NCBI GenBank assembly: GCA_039810485.1
Contig: JBDHXA010000001.1
Span: 43,861 to 107,860, forward strand
From: JADZAA01 sp039810485
Lineage (GTDB): Bacteria; Bacteroidota; Ignavibacteria; Kapaibacteriales; UBA961
DNA: 64,000 nucleotides
Reading direction: 5' to 3'
The notes under the pieces are model-generated. The model was not told where the DNA came from and made no database searches. It saw only the letters and a list, made by a program, of their open reading frames with translations. Below, piece after piece: positions 1-9,904 of the stretch. The stretch's first letter is position 1. Each line of letters opens with the position of its first letter. The position numbers and the translations under genes were made by a program.

Positions 1-1905
1 GCTTTTCTCTCGTTTCCATAAGAATCAAAGAATGTAATGCTTTGCATTTCGTTGGAAACAGAGAACCGCAGTGCGTCAGCAGCAGGATTTGGAAATGGCT
101 TCGTCAGCAGCAGCGTCGAGATAATTTCTCCTTTTATTCCGATATTGCATTTCTCTTTGCCGCTAATGCTGTCTGGAATACCCGAAAGCCTCAATGGCTG
201 CGATTGAAGAACGCACGGAGTTTCATCAATAAATAAGGTGTTTCGGAAACCGCCTATAAAATGCGGCGCAAAATATGCTTTTACAGATAAAGTCGACTTC
301 GGCGGGATGATGGCAGAATATCCGCCGCCGAATAAAGAAATTTCGATATTTCTACCCATAAATAGTTTTGACACAAACACCGTTTCAGCGCATTGATTTG
401 TCAGAAGCACATCGGCGCAGGAAGATTGACCGACGACAACCGAGTTATGGAAATTTGGGAGAAGCACAGAAGAAACTGACAACGCAGACGCTCTGTTAAG
501 AACGTCTGATTTTTCAGAAGTAAGACCTGCGGCATTGGTTACAATAATTCTGAACTTGCCTGCTTTTGACTGGTCTTGCAAAGTAACTATTACTGTTGTA
601 TGTGAAGAAGGCAGATTAGGCGATATGCGCATATCTACATTATTGCTTTGGGCATTATCAATTTTAACATCGGTTATTGCGTCAGAATCGTCCGTCTCGA
701 AAGTAAAGGAAGAGCAATCACTTCTGCCATCGCTTAATGAAGGCTGTTCGGAAATAATATCCTGTTCAAGAATTTCTACTGCAGGTGTAAATCCATTGTT
801 ATCGGTGTAGCCGGCTATAACAACAATTTTAACTGCAAATAGTTTGCCATTTCTGTAAATAGGAATGGAATGCGATGTTGAATAACTATGCGAATGGTTC
901 ATATTTGGATCAAGTGACGTTATTCCTGTTTTGAGCTTAATCCATTCAGTAGATGATAATGTATTGTAGCCAAATAGCTTGCCGCTAAATCCGCCTACAG
1001 CTATCAAAGTTGAAGAATCCCATTGTCCCAGAAAAGATTTATGCCTATCAGTCTGCATAAGTCCAATCAAGCGAAATGTATTATTTTCTTTTATTGCAAC
1101 ATTGTGAAGCCAATCAACATGGCGATATTTTTCATTGTTGCCACCGCAACTAACAATATTTCCACTCCATAATTTTATTGTGGCCGGTTTTTCGGAGGGG
1201 ATAGTCATAATTCCTACCTGCTTCCAAGTATCACTTGGCACATCATAGTGATATACTGCATCTGATTGATTGCTGTTAGTACCGCCCTCACGGCCGCCGA
1301 AAACAATAAGTATATTTTCTGAGGAATACTCAGACACTAGATCATTGCATATAATAGGATAATTGGCAATTGGTCTTAATTTCTGTGTTTCAATACTAAA
1401 TATTTCTGCATTGCTAATTGATTCTATATTTACATTGCGACCGCCGACAACAAGAAATTCTTTGTCTGATATCCAAATCGCGGTAATTTGTCGCCTTGGA
1501 AAAATTAATGCGTCATAGAATGTCCACGTATTGTCTTTAATATTGTATGCTTCGATTTTTTGGGTAGCGTCATTATTATTAAATACTCCGCCAATCGCCA
1601 AAACTAATGAATCACCAAAACTAATGAATTGCCAATTAATAAAGAAGCAAATTCCGAGCGTGGGGACGATATTAGCATAACAATGGTAATTGTATTGTTA
1701 GCAAAGTTAATTAATTCGGTGGATGCTGTAAATCCAGATGTATTAGTTTTTCCAAAAACTCATATTTTATTGTCACCTATGTAAACTGACTGATGGTAAG
1801 AACGCAAATTACGCAAATTGCCAATGGTGCGCCATTGAGGATTACTAAGCATTGATATAAAATCCATCAATAATAACAGCACAAATAAACTGGATAATTG
1901 CTTAA
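1..1905 (-). pseudogene. Kelch-repeat protein with T9SS sorting tail, disrupted 5' part, 3' end outside window
   Basis: Translating the minus strand gives a long exported-protein reading frame from about 1612 down to base 1 with no stop. It contains kelch-type blades (repeated hydrophobic stretch plus GG, for example FLVVGG, LIVFGG, LIAVGG), then an Ig-like segment, then a type IX secretion sorting tail with the FPNPAAD motif at about 65-85. The tail runs off the window. The 5' part is broken: the hydrophobic leader (about 1840-1905) has no ATG at its front, an in-frame TGA lies at 1760-1762 (one base from a Trp codon), and a 17-bp tandem duplication at 1596-1629 shifts the frame. Removing one copy restores a clean kelch blade. 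The protein would be an outer-surface or secreted beta-propeller of unknown ligand. Either it is a recent pseudogene or the assembly has errors here; the intact 3' part argues for recent damage. Confidence 0.65.
1596..1629. repeat. 17-bp tandem duplication that frameshifts the kelch gene
   Basis: Two adjacent copies, 1596-1612 and 1613-1629, match at 16 of 17 positions (core ccaaaactaatgaat). Because 17 is not a multiple of three, the duplication shifts the minus-strand frame. Deleting either copy makes the frame continuous across a kelch blade, so the duplication looks like the direct cause of the disruption. Confidence 0.85.
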
Positions 1906-1927
1906 TATGTATATATTTCTATTGATT

Positions 1928-2695
1928 TTAATTATTCTTGTTAGCTTTGAGTAAATATAAACGCATTCTGAGTTGAGGAAATTTTAAAGTTGCTCGCTTT
2001 AGAAAAAAACTATTGAATATTTTGGGTAGGAATGTACTTTGTAAAAGTAACTTTATTAGATAAATTTTTGAATAACGATAAATTTTTCTCTCAATATATT
2101 CTCCAAATTGAGCAATAAAGACATCATATTCCGATGCTAAATAAAATACTGATCTAAAATCATTAGCTAGTAGATCAGAATTAATATAATCTGGGTGATT
2201 ACCTTCGGTTTGGATGTTACAAGAAAAATAAAATAAAGTGTTGGAATAACCCATTTTATTGACAGTGTTAAATATTTGTCTGCGTTCTGAACTGTCAAGA
2301 TATGAAAGAAATTGAAATCCGAGTATTATATGATATGAATTACTGCAAATTAATGCTAAATCTTCTGTAACAACCTGATAATGTACTTTGGTATGCTTGT
2401 GTAATTTATATGCTTTTTCAATTGCCTTTTCTGCAATATCAACTGCGGTGTATTCAATATTCACAAAATATTGCGATAAAGCAAAATATATTTTTTCGGT
2501 TAATATTCCAGAGCCGCAACCGATATCAAGAATAGAAATTGACGAAGATCGGTCAAATTGCTTCTTCATATCTTCCATGATATGAGCAATACATAGGTCA
2601 TGCCAGAGAGCCAACGACCCTCGCCAATCCGAGCTCCATTGGTCTACTTCATAAGTTTCGTAATCGCGATTTATTTGAGCAAGATCACGTTGCAT
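1928..2695 (-). CDS. Class I SAM-dependent methyltransferase
   Basis: A 255-residue protein with the Rossmann-fold SAM-binding motif LDIGCGSG at about residues 56-63, followed by the usual acidic loop (TAVDIAEKA) about 30 residues later. No membrane segment or signal peptide is visible, so it should act in the cytoplasm. The substrate cannot be told from sequence. It lies 13 bp downstream of the deacetylase/methyltransferase/transglutaminase fusion gene and is almost certainly co-transcribed with it, which suggests methylation of a sugar or another surface-polymer precursor. The C-terminal 80 residues are rich in Lys, Phe and Tyr and resemble nothing I recognise. A small-molecule or quinone-type methyltransferase is the alternative. 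Confidence 0.85.
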   Translation of the reverse strand: MQRDLAQINRDYETYEVDQWSSDWRGSLALWHDLCIAHIMEDMKKQFDRSSSISILDIGCGSGILTEKIYFALSQYFVNIEYTAVDIAEKAIEKAYKLHKHTKVHYQVVTEDLALICSNSYHIILGFQFLSYLDSSERRQIFNTVNKMGYSNTLFYFSCNIQTEGNHPDYINSDLLANDFRSVFYLASEYDVFIAQFGEYIERKIYRYSKIYLIKLLLQSTFLPKIFNSFFLKRATLKFPQLRMRLYLLKANKNN

Positions 2696-2708
2696 AGTTA
2701 TTTTGATT

Positions 2709-4943
2709 TTATAGGTAATTTTTTAGTTTATGCATCCATTCTCTTGGATATTTTTTCTTGTACGTATTTGCGTATGCTTTTGTGGTTGCATACCATTCAT
2801 AACGCCGCTCATGCCAGCGTTTATCCGGTACGAAGTTTTGAGAAGCAAGGAACTCGTCAGCTAATATCGGTCTTTGTATAAGAACATCAAGGGAATATGG
2901 ATAAACTATTCCAACAGTGGCATCAAGCACATATTGAGCATTGTCCCCATACACTTCAACGACTGTATGTGTGTCGAGGCCTTGCGATCCGCGGCCAAAT
3001 GGCAAATTACGAAGAAAAAATGTGGCAATGCGTGAAGCAAATCCTTCTTGATGCAAAATATATTGTGCAGATCGGGAATAGGAGCCGCACCATCCATAAC
3101 CGTCTTTTAAAATTTGCAAGCCGCTCGAAGAAAAATTATCTTTTTTGGGAGAAATTATTCTATAACAAAATGATGCTATTTGTTGCAAACGAAGCAATTC
3201 ATTATATGATTTCCACGCAGTAATATATGTAGAAACATGATTAGATGGAAGATAAGGGCGCTCGCCCCATCGTTTTACTGCGTTTACTTCCTCGATGTAA
3301 ATATTTAAGAATCCTATCTTTTCAAGCCGTGCGTAAATTTCGTCGCTGTCCATGCGCCAGTTATGATTTGGCGTTATATAATCGGGGTTTCGGGCATCTG
3401 GAGGCACGCACATAGCTAAAACTCCACCTGGCTTTAGTGCTCGAAAACATTCTTCCAGAACACGATGCGGCGAATAACTATGCTCGATAGTATTATCAGC
3501 ATAAATTGCGTCAAAATAATGATCTTCAAACGGCAAATGATGAAAATCACACTTTATTGCTTCTACGCCATACACATTTCTTGCTTTTTCGAGAAATGCG
3601 TCGCCAAAATCAAGCCCAACCACGCGCTTTGGAGCGACAAGCCGCTCTTTAATGGCTTTTGTCCAGTAACCTGACCCGCAGCCAAGATCTAAAACATATT
3701 CGCTTGTTACTGGGATTTTCTGCTGTAGATAGCCGGATATTTTTTCATTTCGTTCTTCGCCGATAATTGCTTTGTATTCAACTGCCACCTGAAAGTCCAA
3801 ATCTTCCTGATGAGCAGACTCTGTTGATAATTCTTCCGTTAATGTGTGAATATGAGAAATAGTAGAAAATTGAATATTTTCTCTGCGAGAGATCGTTGAA
3901 AGCGTCATGTCAAAGGCTTTAAAATCTATTTTCCCTTTGCTATGCCCTATCATGACATATACGCGATCGCGCAGCATATCCTTGTGAGTTTTGGGTAGAA
4001 GCCATGGTATTATACGGGCAATTGGAGCAAATTTCCGACCGCCATGATAACCAACTTTTACAAAAAAATTATGAAGAATAGGAGTTTTTGTAGAAAATAA
4101 AAGCTTAAATTTTTCAGCGCGAGAAACGGCGTTGAGCAATTCAAATTGCCTGATCATGGATGAATAATCTGCATCGTCAAAAAACCAGCGTTTTACTTTC
4201 TTTTTAAAAAATGGCAAAGGAATATTAAATATTCGTGGAAATTGCCGCACTGTTGAGACGGGTATTTCCAAAAAATTGCGTTCTGCGGGCGGAGCGAAAT
4301 AGTTAACATTGTAAGAAGAAGCGTAATAGGGCTGAGCAGACCAAGCCATGCGGAAATCATTACCCCTATCCGGTTGGAATCCGCCTTTCCAAACCGATGA
4401 GTCGGCAGTAATTCCAATTTCTAGCAAAGAATCCACAATTTGTTTGCTCGGCTGAATTTGATAGGCACCTGCGCGAAAAGTCGTAACTCGGTAATCTGGT
4501 TTGACTGGACGAAGCATGTTTTCCATATCGCTTTTGCATCGTCGAAGCAGTTCTGTTAGATTTCCAGGATAATCATGTAATTTCTGATATGTATTATCCC
4601 AAAACCAAGAATTTGAGGCCTCGTCGTAAGATGCGCCGGTTTCAGGCAGCCAGCTTACATGCAGGTGCAGTTGCACGTCATGCCCATCGCGTATAGCATC
4701 GCGAAGCTGCTCTTCTATTTCTGATGCAATAGCAGGTCGGTGTTTTTGCAGCCAATAATATTCGCCAATTTCAAAGAAAATAGTAAGTTTTGCGTTATAG
4801 CGATTGCAGATTGCAAGCAATTGTGCTGTTGGACTTATAACAGTTTCTTGCCAGTCAATTCGCTTATCGGCAGGAATATGAGGGTGCCACGTTTCGTAAT
4901 CGAGAGTAATGACAATATGGCTCTTTGCCGGTGTTTCCGTCAT
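2709..4943 (-). CDS. Three-domain fusion: polysaccharide deacetylase-like, SAM methyltransferase, transglutaminase-like
   Basis: A 744-residue protein with three recognisable domains. Residues 1 to about 350 look like a polysaccharide deacetylase of the WalW kind: TLDYETW (D15, E17) near the N-terminus and HDVQLH (H88, H93, plus H95) match the family's metal-binding motifs. Residues about 385-560 are a class I methyltransferase (LDLGCGSGY at 418-426, then VVGLDFGD and FDAIYADNTIEH). Residues about 600-690 carry a transglutaminase-like triad: C619 in GWCGSYS, H659 in DTHTVVEVY, D674 in YVLDAT. No signal peptide or membrane segment is seen, so it is probably cytoplasmic. It sits upstream of a second methyltransferase and only 20 bp from a divergent flippase gene, which points to surface-glycan assembly or modification. 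The individual domains are clear; the combined activity and substrate are inference. Confidence 0.85.
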   Translation of the reverse strand: MTETPAKSHIVITLDYETWHPHIPADKRIDWQETVISPTAQLLAICNRYNAKLTIFFEIGEYYWLQKHRPAIASEIEEQLRDAIRDGHDVQLHLHVSWLPETGASYDEASNSWFWDNTYQKLHDYPGNLTELLRRCKSDMENMLRPVKPDYRVTTFRAGAYQIQPSKQIVDSLLEIGITADSSVWKGGFQPDRGNDFRMAWSAQPYYASSYNVNYFAPPAERNFLEIPVSTVRQFPRIFNIPLPFFKKKVKRWFFDDADYSSMIRQFELLNAVSRAEKFKLLFSTKTPILHNFFVKVGYHGGRKFAPIARIIPWLLPKTHKDMLRDRVYVMIGHSKGKIDFKAFDMTLSTISRRENIQFSTISHIHTLTEELSTESAHQEDLDFQVAVEYKAIIGEERNEKISGYLQQKIPVTSEYVLDLGCGSGYWTKAIKERLVAPKRVVGLDFGDAFLEKARNVYGVEAIKCDFHHLPFEDHYFDAIYADNTIEHSYSPHRVLEECFRALKPGGVLAMCVPPDARNPDYITPNHNWRMDSDEIYARLEKIGFLNIYIEEVNAVKRWGERPYLPSNHVSTYITAWKSYNELLRLQQIASFCYRIISPKKDNFSSSGLQILKDGYGWCGSYSRSAQYILHQEGFASRIATFFLRNLPFGRGSQGLDTHTVVEVYGDNAQYVLDATVGIVYPYSLDVLIQRPILADEFLASQNFVPDKRWHERRYEWYATTKAYANTYKKKYPREWMHKLKNYL

Positions 4944-4963
4944 ACATTATTTTGCTTTATACA

Positions 4964-6274
4964 ATGATGTTTCAAACAAAATTACGCCCGTTTATAGCAA
5001 TTACCAAAAAACTGACGGTACGTAATATCTTCAAAAACATCACCACTTCCGAATCGAAAAAAGCAGTTACACTTTACGCGGCTCAGGCATTCGGTCTTGT
5101 CTTTTCTTTTGTTGCGCAAAAATTGAACACTAAATACCTTGTTTCACCAGAAGAATATGGTATTGTAACCGGAAGCTTAGCAATTTTTACTTTTCTTTAT
5201 ACGATTTTTGAGTTTGGCGTATTTTCATCAGGCGCTCGAATGCTTGCGCGCGCAAAGACGGAAAAAGAAATGCGACAAGTGTGGGGAATCTTGTGTGTTT
5301 TTGTCGGTTTTATTTCGATTAGTTTTTCAATAGTTATCGGGCTTGCAGCTATATTCTTTGATTTTCTTCTTCCGGTTGCAGGAATGAAAGAAGTCCTTCT
5401 CACAACCTCTCTTCTGGCCTGGGTTTTCCCGTTGCAATATTTTTTTCAAGAGACAATACCCGGTTCTCAAAAAATGTATCAGCTTTCAACGTATACAATA
5501 TTTTCAAAATTTTTATATGCAGGAGGATTATTTATAGCAATTAAAATGTTGCAATTAAACTCATCAATTTCGCTCATTCTTAACTTAAGTTCTATGGCAA
5601 TCAGTGGATGCATAACAATTCTTTTGCTAAAACCAATTTTTCGAGGTTGGAAAAGTAAGATTCCAGACTTAAAAAGAGAACTGAAGGAATATGGAACTCA
5701 TGTTTATATTGGCAGATTATTTTCTTTGCCGGCTTTCAATTTAGCAGGGATGCTGGTGCCATTATTAGGAGGTACCGCAGCTTCAGCGTTTTTTTCTATC
5801 GGAGGCAATATCACTACGCCAATGGTGCAGGCAAGCCAGGCAATTTCATCAACATTGTATAAAAATTTCTTAATGCAAAAGCGATTAAAATATCGCTTAA
5901 TAGTGATAAATGGCGGAGTGCTTTGCATTATCGGTCTCACAATCTATTTTGGAGCACCAGCGATAATTCGCTTGGCAGCAAGCGAAAAATATTATGCTGC
6001 CATACCTTTGATGTTCCCATTAGTTTTAGCTGGGTTATTTCAGGGATTGTATCAGCCGCTTAATATATTCGTATCTGCGCATGGTCGAGGCAAATGGATG
6101 CGGCAAGTCTCGACTGCGGGAGCTGTTTTTGATACAGCTTCCTGTCTTATCCTTATACCTATCTTTGGCGTTGTCGGCGCGTGTTGGCAAAGTGTTGCTA
6201 GCCGTATATTTTGGCTATTGCTCTGCTGGTACAATTACCGTCGAACAGTGCGATATCTAGCAAAAAATCAATAG
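4964..6274 (+). CDS. Polysaccharide export flippase, Wzx/MATE-like
   Basis: An integral membrane protein of about 436 residues with many hydrophobic segments spread along its length, in the pattern of the oligosaccharide flippase (MOP/Wzx) superfamily. These proteins move lipid-linked sugar units across the inner membrane. The frame is open from a TTG at 4925, but that would overlap the divergent fusion gene; the ATG pair at 4964/4967 is the likelier start. The gene faces away from the fusion-methyltransferase pair, with about 20 bp between start codons, and ends 7 bp before mtaB on the other strand. With its neighbours it suggests a short glycan-assembly locus lacking a polymerase. The exact substrate is unknown. 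Confidence 0.85.
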   Translation: MMFQTKLRPFIAITKKLTVRNIFKNITTSESKKAVTLYAAQAFGLVFSFVAQKLNTKYLVSPEEYGIVTGSLAIFTFLYTIFEFGVFSSGARMLARAKTEKEMRQVWGILCVFVGFISISFSIVIGLAAIFFDFLLPVAGMKEVLLTTSLLAWVFPLQYFFQETIPGSQKMYQLSTYTIFSKFLYAGGLFIAIKMLQLNSSISLILNLSSMAISGCITILLLKPIFRGWKSKIPDLKRELKEYGTHVYIGRLFSLPAFNLAGMLVPLLGGTAASAFFSIGGNITTPMVQASQAISSTLYKNFLMQKRLKYRLIVINGGVLCIIGLTIYFGAPAIIRLAASEKYYAAIPLMFPLVLAGLFQGLYQPLNIFVSAHGRGKWMRQVSTAGAVFDTASCLILIPIFGVVGACWQSVASRIFWLLLCWYNYRRTVRYLAKNQ

Positions 6275-6281
6275 AATATTT

Positions 6282-7631
6282 CTATGTTAAAACAATATTT
6301 AATGGCATATAATCAGCCGTTTGTTCGGCATTTTCTTCATTGTTCATTATTGTGCCTTTTACAAATTCACCTTCAAGTTCTACGAGCTGAACGCGAACGG
6401 GACTATGCCCGAGACGATATCCGCCTCTAAATATAGTTCTTACATAATTTTCCGTCCAACCTATCCAAGTTCCTGTTGTTGCGTCGAAAGTTTCTGGGAT
6501 TACTGTTCGGACAGTGCATAATTGTGATTGGTAAAATTCTTGTTTTTTTATGTTAGACAAATCCCGCAGACGGTTTGTGCGCGCTTGTTTAATTTTTGCC
6601 GCCACTTTACCCTGAAATTCAGCTGCCGGAGTATTTGTGCGTTCCGAGTAGGAAAATACATGAAAATAAGAGGCAGGCGATTCGCTGAGAAATTGAAAAG
6701 TTTCCTCAAAATGACGGTCTGATTCGCCCGGAAACCCACTGATTACGTCTATTCCTATGCAGCAATCGGGTATTGCACTTTTAATGCTGTGAAGCAAATC
6801 TGAGTAGAATTGAGCAATATACCGTCTTCGCATGAGTCGTAATATATCGGAAGAGCCACTTTGAAGCGGAATATGAAAGTGCGGAACAATAATTTTTGAA
6901 GATGCGACAAGCTCCAGAATTTCCGTTTTGAGCAAGTTTGGCTCGATAGACGATATACGAACGCGAAATGAAGGACTCAACTCTTCGATTTTTTTCAAAA
7001 CATCGAAAAACTTCTCGCCGTTCGAAGATGTATAATCTCCTAAGTTGATACCTGTAAGGACAACTTCGCGATATCCGGCTTCTTCTAAGGAATGAAACTG
7101 CGCCTCAATTGTCTCGAATCCCATGCTTCTGCTTCCGCCTCTGGCGATAGGAATTGTGCAGAAACTGCATGAATAGCTGCAACCATCTTGCATTTTGAGA
7201 AAAGCCCGAGTTCGGCTGTCTCCATCAGATGATTTTGCCATTTCAAAATTCATATTCTGGGCTTCTGTTACGAAGATTTTGGTTGCATCGAGTTTCTCGA
7301 ATGATGAAATATGCTGTAAAATTGAAAATTTATCGGCAGTTCCAAATACGGCATCAACGCCGTCTATTGAGGCAATCTCTTCGGGCTTTAGCTGAGCATA
7401 GCAACCAGCGACTGCAATAAAAGCATTCGGTGAAATGCGTAATGCACGACGAATAATTTTTCTACATTCTGCGTCTGCACTATCGGTAACAGAGCAAGTA
7501 TTAATTATAACTGCGTCAGCCGGTTCGTCAAAAGGAATAATAGTGTGACCAGCTTTGCGAAATTGCTCGCCGATCGAGGAAGTTTCAGCGTAGTTCAGTT
7601 TGCAACCAAGCGTGTATAAGGCAACTTTCAT
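6282..7631 (-). CDS. mtaB: tRNA threonylcarbamoyladenosine (t6A37) methylthiotransferase MtaB
   Basis: A radical-SAM enzyme of about 449 residues that adds a methylthio group to t6A at position 37 of tRNAs reading ANN codons. The N-terminal UPF0004 domain has its three cysteines (LGCKLNYAET, INTCSVTD, VAGCYAQ). The radical-SAM cluster motif CSYSCSFC (Cx3Cx2C) follows near residue 150, and a TRAM-like RNA-binding segment closes the protein. The opening VALYTLGCK and the C-x3-C-x2-C spacing fit the MtaB branch better than MiaB or RimO. An in-frame ATG exists at 7649, but the family normally starts at MKVALYTLG, so 7631 is chosen. It is the last gene of a long minus-strand run, 28 bp after the M1 peptidase stop. 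Confidence 0.9.
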   Translation of the reverse strand: MKVALYTLGCKLNYAETSSIGEQFRKAGHTIIPFDEPADAVIINTCSVTDSADAECRKIIRRALRISPNAFIAVAGCYAQLKPEEIASIDGVDAVFGTADKFSILQHISSFEKLDATKIFVTEAQNMNFEMAKSSDGDSRTRAFLKMQDGCSYSCSFCTIPIARGGSRSMGFETIEAQFHSLEEAGYREVVLTGINLGDYTSSNGEKFFDVLKKIEELSPSFRVRISSIEPNLLKTEILELVASSKIIVPHFHIPLQSGSSDILRLMRRRYIAQFYSDLLHSIKSAIPDCCIGIDVISGFPGESDRHFEETFQFLSESPASYFHVFSYSERTNTPAAEFQGKVAAKIKQARTNRLRDLSNIKKQEFYQSQLCTVRTVIPETFDATTGTWIGWTENYVRTIFRGGYRLGHSPVRVQLVELEGEFVKGTIMNNEENAEQTADYMPLNIVLT

Positions 7632-7659
7632 TTGATTTCTAATTAACATTTCGAACTTT

Positions 7660-9777
7660 TTAGCGAATTACGGTCAGTGGTATCATTGTGTCAGCGCCGT
7701 CAATACTCAGGCGTACATAATACATACCGTTGGGAATATTGCACTCTTTATTTAATGTGTATTTTCCTGCCGGTACAATCGTATTATATAAGTTTTGGAT
7801 ATTTCTTCCTGTAACGTCATAGAGATTGATTTTTACAAGAGATTCGTTTCGCAAAACGAAAAAGTGCAATGAAATTTCATTTCCAGAAAGTGGATTAGGC
7901 GAAAGCGAACTTTTGTTGAAATCAGAGGATTCGCTCACCGATAAAGCCGTTGAAGTTCGGAGGCAAAGAATATCTTCGTTTTCATCAACAATAGCAGATG
8001 CTACCGGAAAATCTGTTATAAATTCAAATTCTTGTCTTCGCTGATTATTCAATACTGTAAAAATTTGTTTTTTTCCGTCAGCACTTTTTACAGTAAGATT
8101 GACCGGCATAACAAATACTTCTGGGATATTATCGCCTGATTGATTTTGTTTTAATGTAATTTTTATTAAATACTGACCTGATTGCTCTTGTGTCGAAAAC
8201 TCGACATCGTATTCAGGATGACCGCGCTTATAAAGCCACTGGTCGAAGAAAGTTCGAATAGGCACAGCCGGCGAAGAAACTTCTTGTTCAAACACAGCAA
8301 GCATATCTTCGGTTTCAGCGTACGAAAAGGCGTATTTATTCAGATATTTTCGCATTGTAGGGAAGAATAGGCTGTCGCCTACAACATAACGCAGCATTGA
8401 GTATACCCATCCTGCTTTTGCATAAGTAGTGCCATAGTTGAACACATTTTCAAATGGTATGCCCCACACGGCTGGCTGCTCTCTCTGCATATAGCCATTT
8501 TTAGCGTTTCGCAGAAAATTATGATATCCGAGTTTCCCATCTTTATACTCAGCCCAAAGAGCCTCTCCAAAGGTAGCACCGCCCTCATTAAGCCAAATAT
8601 CCGCCCAAGTTGCGCACGTTACGTAATCGCCAGTCCATTGATGCATAAGCTCATGCGCGAAGCCGGACTCGTCCAATCCATGTAGCCATGAGCGGTTTAC
8701 AGTTGTTAACGATTGGTGTTCCATACCGCCGTAGTAAAATGGATGCACTACAGTATGTCCGTAATTCTTAAAGGGATATTCTATATATTTCTCTGAAAAA
8801 ACCTTTATCATTTCAGGCAGGCGAACAACCGAGTTTCTCAGATTGTATTTGTCCGATGTTGTTCCAGTTTCATCAATATCCTCCTGCCACGCATAGTTGT
8901 CAATCGGGATGCTGTCTAATGAATTAGTTGTTCGGTTATACCATTGGCGGTACAGTCCAAACTGCGATGCGTTGACACATACAAGATAAGTCGAAATAGG
9001 CGTGCTGTCGCTCCAGAAATATATTCTTGTGGTATTCACTATGTTAATTATCGGGCTTCCCTGTATGCTAGAACTTGCGGTAAAATTATGTTCGGTATTC
9101 GACGAAAAGGGAAGAGCAAGTCTAATTGAAAATTGAGCTTTGTCATAAGGATTGTCGTTGCATGGCATCCAAAAGCGCGCATCGGCAGGTTCGCTCATGG
9201 TATAAGCAATTGGTGCAAGTGTTCTTACAGAGTCGCCATTGCGACCCATTCCAACAAAAAATCCTTTAGGGTAAAGAAACAACCCTCTATTTTCCTGACT
9301 CGTTCTCGTGTAATATACTGAAAATGAAAAAGTGTCACCTTTGGAAAGTGGAGATGGTAGAGCAATAGTAAATCCGCTGTTTTCGGCTAACATCGTAAAA
9401 GGCAGTTTGGTCGTTAAATCGCTGGCTAATACATTTTCTATTTGCATTGCTGATGCATCCAAGACGATAGTTTGCAACCCGGTTGAATCACAGCGGGCAG
9501 TAATATGATTTACGCCCTTAAAAGTATGATCTGGCTGTCCGCTTAGTGCTGTTTGCAAAGGATTTACCCAGTCCATCATCAAATCATATTTTAGCACATC
9601 ATAGGGACGCTTAACAAGCGCTCGTTGTCCATCTAATATCATTGGCTTAGAATGATAGTTCGAGAATCTGTGCTCTTGTTCTTGAGAAGCGTTCGGACGC
9701 AGAATATTAGGAATTTCTCCGAACATACTGGTACAGAAGGCGAATACGATAGTAAAAAGGGTTAGCAAGGTTTTCAT
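7660..9777 (-). CDS. M1 family metallopeptidase with T9SS sorting tail
   Basis: A 705-residue exported zinc aminopeptidase. A signal peptide spans residues 1 to about 20. The M1 exopeptidase motif appears as GGMEHQS (350-356, in place of GAMEN) and the zinc site as HELMH (H375, E376, H379) with the third ligand in NEGG (E398). The last 75 or so residues are a type IX sorting domain (SPNPLSGNE near residue 628, LYDVTGR, PNGMYYVRL), so the enzyme should be secreted through the Sec and Por systems and attached to the surface or released. It follows the M28 peptidase on the same strand after 127 bp; the two may work together on peptide scavenging. The substrate range is not readable from sequence. 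Confidence 0.92.
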   Translation of the reverse strand: MKTLLTLFTIVFAFCTSMFGEIPNILRPNASQEQEHRFSNYHSKPMILDGQRALVKRPYDVLKYDLMMDWVNPLQTALSGQPDHTFKGVNHITARCDSTGLQTIVLDASAMQIENVLASDLTTKLPFTMLAENSGFTIALPSPLSKGDTFSFSVYYTRTSQENRGLFLYPKGFFVGMGRNGDSVRTLAPIAYTMSEPADARFWMPCNDNPYDKAQFSIRLALPFSSNTEHNFTASSSIQGSPIINIVNTTRIYFWSDSTPISTYLVCVNASQFGLYRQWYNRTTNSLDSIPIDNYAWQEDIDETGTTSDKYNLRNSVVRLPEMIKVFSEKYIEYPFKNYGHTVVHPFYYGGMEHQSLTTVNRSWLHGLDESGFAHELMHQWTGDYVTCATWADIWLNEGGATFGEALWAEYKDGKLGYHNFLRNAKNGYMQREQPAVWGIPFENVFNYGTTYAKAGWVYSMLRYVVGDSLFFPTMRKYLNKYAFSYAETEDMLAVFEQEVSSPAVPIRTFFDQWLYKRGHPEYDVEFSTQEQSGQYLIKITLKQNQSGDNIPEVFVMPVNLTVKSADGKKQIFTVLNNQRRQEFEFITDFPVASAIVDENEDILCLRTSTALSVSESSDFNKSSLSPNPLSGNEISLHFFVLRNESLVKINLYDVTGRNIQNLYNTIVPAGKYTLNKECNIPNGMYYVRLSIDGADTMIPLTVIR

Positions 9778-9904
9778 AGTTTATGGCACCACACGATAAA
9801 AAGTGAGGAAAGAGAATGAGAAAGTTGTAAGCAGCATTATTAATTTACAAACAGACAGTTGTAAAATTTCAGTCAAACAATCGAATATTGAATACAATGT
9901 TACA

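Noticed and set aside
535..810. Plus-strand ORF of 91 codons
   Set aside because: It is a shadow of the minus-strand kelch/T9SS frame, which has clear blade motifs; the plus-strand product has none.
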